Assembly (NCBI GenBank): GCA_026416215.1
Contig: JAOAFP010000062.1
Location: 1 to 6,476, forward strand
DNA: 6,476 nt
Direction: 5' to 3'
Origin: Negativicutes bacterium
Lineage (GTDB): Bacteria; Bacillota; Negativicutes; SKW292
The first letter of the stretch is position 1. Every line of letters starts with the position of its first letter. The translations under genes and the position numbers were made by a program. Below are positions 1 through 5,264 of the stretch, one piece after another. The notes under the pieces are model-generated. The model made no database searches and was not told the origin of the DNA. It was given only the letters and a program-made list of their open reading frames with translations.

Positions 1-30
1 CGGCTGTGCCGCCTGGTATTGTTGATGTGA
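1..30 (+). other. possible 3' tail of an upstream gene (unidentified)
   Basis: The terminator that follows implies a + strand transcript entering from the left. Two of the three forward frames close just before it: one at TGA 28-30 (tail reading RLCRLVLLM) and one at TGA 23-25 (tail reading GCAAWYC). Either stop would lie 7 to 12 nt before the terminator stem, a normal distance. The third frame runs open through the terminator and is unlikely to be coding. Too little remains to name a product or choose the frame. Confidence 0.3.
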
Positions 31-37
31 ACCTGGG

Positions 38-67
38 AAGAGACGCCTGCGCGTCTCTTTTTTTTTT
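38..67 (+). terminator. Rho-independent terminator of the upstream unit
   Basis: A perfect 9-bp stem (38-46 with 51-59) encloses the four-base loop CTGC. A run of ten T residues (58-67) overlaps and follows the 3' arm. This is a textbook intrinsic terminator for + strand transcription. The reverse complement has no T run after the stem, so it should not work well for the opposite strand. It separates whatever lies upstream from purB, which implies that purB has its own promoter between here and its start, or depends on read-through. Confidence 0.93.
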
Positions 68-190
68 CGCGCGAAGGCAGGGTTTTGCCCGCCTGGCGAG
101 AATAAGAAACCGGTCAGGGTTTGTACGGGGAATTGCTGTCAAACCGACGGCCGGCCGGGCAGGAAGGGAGCCCGGGAAGGGAGGTAAAAA
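68..190 (+). promoter_or_regulatory. purB leader, probable promoter region
   Basis: These 123 bp lie between the upstream terminator and purB, so a promoter for the purBA unit is expected here. I could not find a convincing sigma-A pair of hexamers: TTGCCC at 85-90 and the AT-richer stretch 101-109 are too close together. Short inverted repeats are visible. AAACC 107-111 and CAAACC 140-145 can both pair with the same segment, GGTTTG 118-123. CCGGGC 155-160 can pair with GCCCGG 170-175. The leader is short and shows no recognisable purine-riboswitch core. Confidence 0.4.
177..185 (+). promoter_or_regulatory. Shine-Dalgarno site of purB
   Basis: AAGGGAGGT lies five bases before the GTG at 191. 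It supports that start over the in-frame ATG at 218, which would remove the conserved N-terminal ERYS residues. A second GGAAGGGAG copy at 162-170 sits 13 nt upstream, in the loop of a possible GC hairpin. Confidence 0.8.
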
Positions 191-1483
191 GTGCTGGAAC
201 GCTATTCGACGGTGGCCATGCGCGAGATTTGGTCGGCGGAGAACTACTGGCGGATTGTGCTGGACATTGAGCTTTTCGCCTGTGAGGCCATGCAGCGGGC
301 CGGACTGGTACCCGAACCGGCCTGGCGGGAGATAAAGGCCAGGGCTGGCTTTGATCCGGCACGGATAGCCGAGATTGAACTGACCACCCGCCACGACCTG
401 CTGGCGTTTTTGCAGGCCGTGGGGGAAAAGGTCGGCGACAGCGCCAGGTATCTGCACTTGGGGCTGACATCGTCCGATGTAAAGGATACAGCTTTGGCCG
501 TGCAGATGAAGCAGGCCGGCGAACAGCTGGACGAGAGCCTGTGGGCCCTGCGGCGTGTGTTGCACCGGCAGGCGGCCAATCACCGGCACACAGTGGTGGT
601 CGGGCGCACCCACGGTGTTCACGCCGAACCGATGACCCTGGGGATGAAGTTTGCCCTCTGGCTGGACGAGGTTGAGCGTGCCATTGCCAGGATGCGGCGG
701 GCGACCCAGACCATCGCCCGTGGCAAGCTGTCGGGAGCGGTGGGAACTTACGCCACCGTCGACCCGGCCGTCGAGGAGGAGGTATGCCAGCGGCTGGGGC
801 TCAAGCCGGAGCGGATTGCCACCCAGGTGATTCAGCGCGACCGGCACGCCGAATACCTGACCACCCTGGCGATCATTGCCTCGTCTCTGGACAAAATGGC
901 CACCGAGATCCGCAACCTGCAACGCACCGAGATCCGCGAAGTTGAGGAACCGTTTGCCCCTGGGCAGAAGGGCTCGTCAGCCATGCCTCACAAGCGCAAC
1001 CCGATTGCCTGTGAGCAGCTGACCGGCCTGGCCAGGGTAGTGCGCAGCAACGCAGTGGCAGCCCTGGAAAACAACGTGCTGTGGCACGAGCGGGACATGT
1101 CCCATTCCTCGGTGGAACGGATCATCATCCCCGACAGCACGACTCTGGTTGACTACATGTTGCAGCGGCTGACCCAGATTATCGAAGGCCTGCTGATTTA
1201 TCCGGACAATATGGCCGCCAATCTGCAGCGGACCGGCGGGCTGATTTACAGCCAGAGGGTGTTGTTGGCCCTGGTTGGCAAGGGGATGAGCCGGGAGCAG
1301 GCTTACGGACTGATCCAGGAAAAGGCGATGGCCAGCTGGCTGGACAACGCCGATTTTCGCCGCAGTCTGGCCGAGGACCCCCGGGTGGCGGTGCTGCTGA
1401 GCGAGGCCGAACTGGCTGCCTGCTTCGCCAACCAGCCGTTTCTGCAGCGGGTGGACACAGTCATGGCCAGATTTGGCCTTTGA
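191..1483 (+). CDS. purB: adenylosuccinate lyase
   Basis: PurB is a cytoplasmic homotetramer of the fumarase/aspartase superfamily. It removes fumarate twice in purine synthesis, converting SAICAR to AICAR and adenylosuccinate to AMP. The protein has 430 residues, the usual size of the short Bacillus-type enzyme, and begins MLERYSTVAM. Visible landmarks are TRHD with His68, the TSSD motif at 93-96, GRTHG with His141, and the superfamily signature GSSAMPHKRNP at 261-271, which carries the mobile-loop catalytic serine (Ser262/263). His68 and His141 match the catalytic histidines of the B. subtilis enzyme. The GTG start is backed by a strong Shine-Dalgarno. The gene is intact and is followed after 11 nt by purA, its pathway partner, so the two are almost certainly co-transcribed. 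Family assignment is near certain. Confidence 0.97.
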   Translation: MLERYSTVAMREIWSAENYWRIVLDIELFACEAMQRAGLVPEPAWREIKARAGFDPARIAEIELTTRHDLLAFLQAVGEKVGDSARYLHLGLTSSDVKDTALAVQMKQAGEQLDESLWALRRVLHRQAANHRHTVVVGRTHGVHAEPMTLGMKFALWLDEVERAIARMRRATQTIARGKLSGAVGTYATVDPAVEEEVCQRLGLKPERIATQVIQRDRHAEYLTTLAIIASSLDKMATEIRNLQRTEIREVEEPFAPGQKGSSAMPHKRNPIACEQLTGLARVVRSNAVAALENNVLWHERDMSHSSVERIIIPDSTTLVDYMLQRLTQIIEGLLIYPDNMAANLQRTGGLIYSQRVLLALVGKGMSREQAYGLIQEKAMASWLDNADFRRSLAEDPRVAVLLSEAELAACFANQPFLQRVDTVMARFGL

Positions 1484-1488
1484 AGGAG
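1483..1488 (+). promoter_or_regulatory. Shine-Dalgarno site of purA (decides the start)
   Basis: AAGGAG overlaps the last base of the purB stop codon and lies six bases before ATG 1495. A longer reading from TTG 1480 would place the start codon upstream of and partly over this site, so ATG 1495 is the better start. Confidence 0.85.
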
Positions 1489-1494
1489 ACGGCT

Positions 1495-2796
1495 ATGGCA
1501 CAATACAGCAGTGTAGCGGTGCTCGGAACTCAGTGGGGGGACGAGGGCAAGGGCAAACTGGTGGATTTTCTGGCCGAACAGGCCGACGTGGTGGTCAGGT
1601 TTGCCGGCGGCAACAATGCCGGGCATACGGTGGTGGTGGGCGACGACACCTATAAGCTGCACCTGCTCCCGTCTGGTGTTTTGCACCCCGGCAAGCTGTG
1701 CCTGCTGGGCAACGGCGTGGTGGTTGACCCGGCGGCCCTCCTGCTTGAGATCAGGGGGCTGGAACAGCGGGGAGGCTCGGCGGCCGGGTTGCGTATTTCC
1801 GACCGGGCTCATCTGGTGATGCCCTGGCATCAGATTCTCGACAAGGCGCAGGAGCAGGCGGCCGGCAGCAACCGAATCGGGACGACCGGCAAGGGAATAG
1901 GTCCAAGTTACGTTGACAAACATGCCCGCACCGGTTTGCGGGCCGGCGATTTGCTGGAGCCGGAGATTCTAATCGAGCGGATCAGACAGATCCTGCCCCG
2001 GGTCAACGCGGTGCTGACCGGTGTTTATCGATTGTCGCCGCTGGATGAACAGGTGATAATGGAAAGGTTTATTGAATACGGTCAGGCACTGCGGCCCTAT
2101 ATCTGTGATACGATCAGCCTGCTCAGGGACTGTCTGGCCGCCGGTCAGAGGGTGTTGTTCGAGGGGGCTCAGGCAACTTTTCTTGATATCGACTACGGAA
2201 CTTACCCGTACGTGACATCTTCCCACCCCACCGCCGGGGGGATCTGTACCGGGGCGGGAGTGGGACCGCACCACGTCGGCCACATAACCGGGGTGGTCAA
2301 GGCCTATACCACCCGGGTGGGCGAAGGACCGTTCCCCACCGAACTATTCGACGCCACCGGCGAGCTGATCCGTGAGGGCGGCCAGGAATACGGCACCACC
2401 ACCGGCCGGGCCCGCCGTTGTGGCTGGCTTGATCTGGCGATGGTCAGGTATTCGGCCTGGCTTAACAGTCTGGACAGCATCGCCCTGACTAGGCTGGACG
2501 TGCTGGACAAATTGCCGAAAATCAGGGTGTGCACCGGTTACTTGCTGCATGGCCGCCCGATCAGCCACTATCCGTCATCCCTGCACGAGCTGTCCCAGAT
2601 CGAACCGGTTTACCGGGAAATGCCGGGCTGGCAGTCCAGTACCGGTGATTGCCGGAGCTGGGAGCAACTGCCGGTGGCGGCCAGGGATTACGTGGAAATG
2701 ATCGCTCAGACAGTGGGGGTACCGGTAACGATGGTGTCGGTGGGACCGCGACGGGAGCAGACCATTGTCCGGCAATCCTGTTTTGCCGAAAATTAG
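1495..2796 (+). CDS. purA: adenylosuccinate synthetase
   Basis: PurA catalyses the first committed step from IMP to AMP: IMP + aspartate + GTP give adenylosuccinate + GDP + phosphate. It is a cytoplasmic homodimer. The protein has 433 residues, normal for the family. From the ATG, the sequence shows the N-terminal nucleotide motif QWGDEGKGK with catalytic Asp16, NAGHT at 41-45 with catalytic His44, the IMP-loop signature GTTGKGIGPSYVDK at 129-142, the TTTGRARRCGW segment at 301-311 with two arginines that contact IMP in the family, and the C-terminal SVGPRREQTI. The guanine-recognition motif reads TRLD (332-335) rather than the E. coli TKLD. The in-frame TTG at 1480 is rejected because it overlaps the ribosome-binding site. 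PurB directly upstream uses the product. The gene is intact, and its 3' end overlaps the next gene by 32 nt. Confidence 0.97.
   Translation: MAQYSSVAVLGTQWGDEGKGKLVDFLAEQADVVVRFAGGNNAGHTVVVGDDTYKLHLLPSGVLHPGKLCLLGNGVVVDPAALLLEIRGLEQRGGSAAGLRISDRAHLVMPWHQILDKAQEQAAGSNRIGTTGKGIGPSYVDKHARTGLRAGDLLEPEILIERIRQILPRVNAVLTGVYRLSPLDEQVIMERFIEYGQALRPYICDTISLLRDCLAAGQRVLFEGAQATFLDIDYGTYPYVTSSHPTAGGICTGAGVGPHHVGHITGVVKAYTTRVGEGPFPTELFDATGELIREGGQEYGTTTGRARRCGWLDLAMVRYSAWLNSLDSIALTRLDVLDKLPKIRVCTGYLLHGRPISHYPSSLHELSQIEPVYREMPGWQSSTGDCRSWEQLPVAARDYVEMIAQTVGVPVTMVSVGPRREQTIVRQSCFAEN
2753..2757 (+). promoter_or_regulatory. Shine-Dalgarno-like site of the amidase gene
   Basis: GGGAG lies inside the 3' end of purA, seven bases before TTG 2765. 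The alternative TTG at 2783 has no purine-rich site in front of it. This supports the overlapping start, with translation probably coupled to purA. Confidence 0.5.
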
Positions 2797-3859
2797 ACTG
2801 GCTGTCAGGCTGGCTGCCCTGCTCCTGCTGGCGGGGTCAGGCGGCTGCGCCGCAGCGGCTGGTCCGCCGGTGGCGGTAAGCTGGATTGGCGGGCAGTCGA
2901 TGATATTCGGCGAGGATGAATTTACGCTGCTGTTTTCCGCCGACGGCCCGGTGAGTGCCAGGAAGTTGGCCGCCGAATACGACGACCGGCAGGCCCGGCT
3001 TACTCTGACTGTGGACGGGGTTGAACTGGCGTCACCGCTGCCGGGGAGGGTGGAGCCGGGCAGCCGGCTGGTCAGCCGGCTGTGGCTGGCCGTGGATGAC
3101 GGCCGGCTGGTCATCACTCTGTCAACGGTGGGACTGGCAGCTGCGGAGTGGCTGAGACTGGACGACGACGGCCGGCGGTGGGCGGCTATTGTCCGCCGCC
3201 TGCCGGAGGACGGTGGTTACAGCCGCCAGGGAGTCAGCAAAGCCGTGAAGGGGCAGAGGATTGTCGTCGACCCCGGGCACGGCGGCAGTGATTGCGGGGC
3301 GATCGGCCCCGACGGGATACGGGAGGCGGACGTCAATCTGGCCGTCGGTCTGAAAGTGGTCGAATTGCTCCGCGATGCGGGGGGTGACGTTCGGCTGACC
3401 CGGACGGCCGATGTTGATGTTTGCCGGCCGGGTGCCAGTGACAGCGAGGAGCTGGCAGCCAGGGTGGCGGTGGCCAACAACTGGCCGGCGGCGGTGTTTG
3501 TCAGCGTTCACTGCGACGCGGTGGACAGGGCGGGTGCCAACGGCCAGGGGACTTTTTACTATCCCAAGCAAACTGACGATCTCATTCTGGCCAATTCGCT
3601 GTGCGACTCGCTGGACGACCTGTTGGGGCTGAGCAACCGCGGCGGGCGGGAAGCCGGGTTTTACGTGCTGCGGCATACCGCGATGCCGGCAGCTTTGGTG
3701 GAAATGGCGTTTATTTCCAATCCCGGCGAGGAGAAACTGCTGGCCGGACAGGACGGTCAGTTCAGGTTTGCACTGGCCATTGCCCGCGGCATTGCCGACT
3801 ACTTCGACCTCAAGGTCCGTCAGGCTGCAGCAGCTGGCGGGGACGGAAAGGACGGTTAA
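2765..3859 (+). CDS. exported N-acetylmuramoyl-L-alanine amidase (Amidase_3)
   Basis: This predicted zinc amidase cuts the bond between N-acetylmuramic acid and the L-alanine of the peptidoglycan stem. It has 364 residues. Residues 9-32 form a signal peptide: basic residues, a leucine/alanine core, then CAAAAG, which suits signal peptidase I. Cys28 also allows a poor lipobox (SGGC). Residues 36-147 are a beta-rich region that may be an AMIN-like wall-targeting domain, a weak call. Residues 164-353 are the Amidase_3 domain: DPGHGG with His172, Glu187 in IREADVNL, His249 in SVHCDA and Glu313 in ALVEMAF. These match the family's zinc ligands (His-Glu-His) and catalytic glutamate, so the enzyme should be active. 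The TTG start lies within purA and the stop is one base before the next gene. It could act in growth, division or sporulation; the sequence does not say which. It is too long for a simple CwlD. Confidence 0.9.
   Translation: MSGNPVLPKIRLAVRLAALLLLAGSGGCAAAAGPPVAVSWIGGQSMIFGEDEFTLLFSADGPVSARKLAAEYDDRQARLTLTVDGVELASPLPGRVEPGSRLVSRLWLAVDDGRLVITLSTVGLAAAEWLRLDDDGRRWAAIVRRLPEDGGYSRQGVSKAVKGQRIVVDPGHGGSDCGAIGPDGIREADVNLAVGLKVVELLRDAGGDVRLTRTADVDVCRPGASDSEELAARVAVANNWPAAVFVSVHCDAVDRAGANGQGTFYYPKQTDDLILANSLCDSLDDLLGLSNRGGREAGFYVLRHTAMPAALVEMAFISNPGEEKLLAGQDGQFRFALAIARGIADYFDLKVRQAAAAGGDGKDG
3061..3113 (+). repeat. small repeat cluster within the amidase gene
   Basis: The perfect 10-bp palindrome CAGCCGGCTG occurs at 3061-3070 and 3073-3082. 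The 12-mer GCCGGCTGGTCA occurs at 3063-3074 and again at 3102-3113, 39 nt (13 codons) later in the same reading frame. The copies encode the similar strings SRLVS and GRLVI in the beta-rich N-terminal domain. They may reflect codon bias plus a repeated strand motif rather than a separate element. Confidence 0.5.
3848..3852 (+). promoter_or_regulatory. Shine-Dalgarno site of the FAD dehydrogenase gene
   Basis: AAGGA lies within the last codons of the amidase gene, eight bases before GTG 3861. It supports GTG 3861 over the upstream in-frame ATG at 3768, which would add 31 residues (many Thr, Ser, Arg) unlike any flavoprotein N-terminus. Confidence 0.7.
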
Positions 3860-3860
3860 G

Positions 3861-5264
3861 GTGAACAGTTACGACGTAGCGATTATCGGGGCTGGTCCGG
3901 CCGGGATTTTTGCCGCCTACGAGCTGCTGAAAACCAGGCCGGATGCGGCGGTGGTGCTGGTGGAAGCCGGCAACGACATCAGACAGCGGGCCTGTCCGAT
4001 AGCCGGCCGGCAGGTTGAGCAGTGCACCGGCTGCAGGCCCTGCAGCATAATGCGCGGGTTTGGCGGGGCCGGGGCATTTTCCGACGGCAAATACAACCTT
4101 ACTACCGCCTTTGGCGGCTGGCTGAACGATTTTCTGCCCGACGAACAGGTTATGGAGCTGATTGAGTACATCGACGGAATAAATGTTGAACTGGGGGCGC
4201 CGGCCGAGTTATACGATACTGCCGGCAGCGATCTGACCAGGCGGGCAATTGCCTACGATTTGCATTTGTTGTCAGCCAAGGTCAGACACCTGGGCACCGA
4301 AAACAATGTAAACATTCTCAGGACTCTTTCGGCCAGACTGTCGGCCCGGCTGACCATGATATTCAACCGGGCGGTGGAGACGGTCGGGCCGGTGGCGGAC
4401 GGATTTGTTCTGCGAATGACCGACCAGACCGAACTGTTGGCCCGATATGTGATCGCTGCCCCGGGCCGGGCCGGGGCGGAATGGTTCGCCGGGTTGTGCC
4501 GCAGCCTGGGACTGCCGCTGACCAACAACCAGGTTGACGTCGGCGTCCGGGTGGAGATCCCGTTCGAGGTGTTCCAGCATATCACCGACGAAGTTTACGA
4601 GGCAAAACTGGTTTACCGCACCAAGCAGTACGGCGATCTGGTCCGCACCTTCTGTATGAATCCCCGCGGCTACGTCGTGGCCGAAAACACCGACGGCATT
4701 ATTACAGTTAACGGTCACAGTTTCCACGATCCGGCGCTGTCTTCCGAGAACACCAATTTTGCCCTGCTGGTCAGCAACCGGTTCACCGAACCGTTCAAGG
4801 AACCTCACCAGTACGGCAAGCGCATTGCATCCTTTTCCAACATGCTGGGAGGAGGAGTGCTGGTCCAGCGGTTTGGCGATCTGATCAAAGGGCGGCGGAC
4901 CAACGAGCGGCGACTGGCCAAAAGCTTCACCCGGCCGACCCTGAGAGCCACCCCCGGCGATCTGAGCCTGGTGCTGCCCAAGCGACACCTTGATAACATT
5001 ATCGAGATGATCTATGCTTTGGACAAAATTGCTCCGGGTATGGCCAACACCGACACCCTGCTGTACGGGGTGGAAGTCAAATTTTACAGTTCCCGGCCGC
5101 ACCTGTCGGCTGAACTGGAGACCGATATCCCCGGGCTGTATGCCATCGGCGACGGGGCGGGTGTCACCCGGGGGCTGTCACAGGCCAGTGCCAGCGGGGT
5201 GGTGGCTGCACGGGCGGTGGCTAAAAGGCTAGGCCGGGCTGGTGGCCTGAACCCGGGCAGCTAA
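3861..5264 (+). CDS. uncharacterised FAD-dependent dehydrogenase (COG2509-like)
   Basis: A soluble flavoprotein of 467 residues from the GTG start. The N-terminus YDVAIIGAGPAGIFAAY has the GxGxxG dinucleotide fold at residues 10-15, followed by an acidic residue (Glu35) at the end of the second strand, where FAD ribose is usually bound. The C-terminal IGDGAG at 429-434 is the second FAD motif. Between them lies a distinctive segment with Cys45, Cys55, Cys58 and Cys61 (C-x9-C-x2-C-x2-C), leading into GFGGAGAFSDGKY. That combination recalls the uncharacterised COG2509 FAD-dependent dehydrogenases. The substrate and electron partner are unknown; the cysteines could hold an iron-sulfur cluster or act as redox thiols, which is inference. 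There is no signal peptide or membrane segment. It starts one base after the amidase stop and ends directly against the sulfatase start, so it is firmly inside the operon. The enzyme class is well supported; the function is not. Confidence 0.85.
   Translation: MNSYDVAIIGAGPAGIFAAYELLKTRPDAAVVLVEAGNDIRQRACPIAGRQVEQCTGCRPCSIMRGFGGAGAFSDGKYNLTTAFGGWLNDFLPDEQVMELIEYIDGINVELGAPAELYDTAGSDLTRRAIAYDLHLLSAKVRHLGTENNVNILRTLSARLSARLTMIFNRAVETVGPVADGFVLRMTDQTELLARYVIAAPGRAGAEWFAGLCRSLGLPLTNNQVDVGVRVEIPFEVFQHITDEVYEAKLVYRTKQYGDLVRTFCMNPRGYVVAENTDGIITVNGHSFHDPALSSENTNFALLVSNRFTEPFKEPHQYGKRIASFSNMLGGGVLVQRFGDLIKGRRTNERRLAKSFTRPTLRATPGDLSLVLPKRHLDNIIEMIYALDKIAPGMANTDTLLYGVEVKFYSSRPHLSAELETDIPGLYAIGDGAGVTRGLSQASASGVVAARAVAKRLGRAGGLNPGS

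Noticed and set aside
85..109. Sigma-A promoter formed by TTGCCC and the AATAAGAAA stretch
   Set aside because: The spacing is about 12 nt instead of 16-18 and the -10 match is poor, so no promoter is called.
68..190. Purine riboswitch upstream of purB
   Set aside because: The leader is only 123 nt and shows none of the conserved three-way-junction core or a downstream terminator hairpin that I could recognise.
6..335. A 109-codon open frame running through the terminator into purB
   Set aside because: It reads through the terminator stem and T tract (FFF run) and overlaps purB in another frame; it is open only because of high GC content.
1480..1494. N-terminal extension of PurA from TTG 1480
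   Set aside because: The extra codons are the ribosome-binding site itself; the family normally begins only a few residues before the nucleotide-binding motif, as given by ATG 1495.
3768..3860. N-terminal extension of the flavoprotein from ATG 3768
   Set aside because: It would overlap the amidase gene by 92 nt, adds a non-conserved Thr/Ser/Arg-rich stretch before the FAD fold, and GTG 3861 has its own Shine-Dalgarno.
4272..5102. Long antisense open frame of 276 codons opposite the flavoprotein gene
   Set aside because: It lies fully within a well-supported gene, its translation resembles no known domain, and such shadows are common in GC-rich coding DNA. The other antisense frames (for example 1303-1923, 2575-3117, 3122-3676, 5637-6140) were rejected for the same reason.
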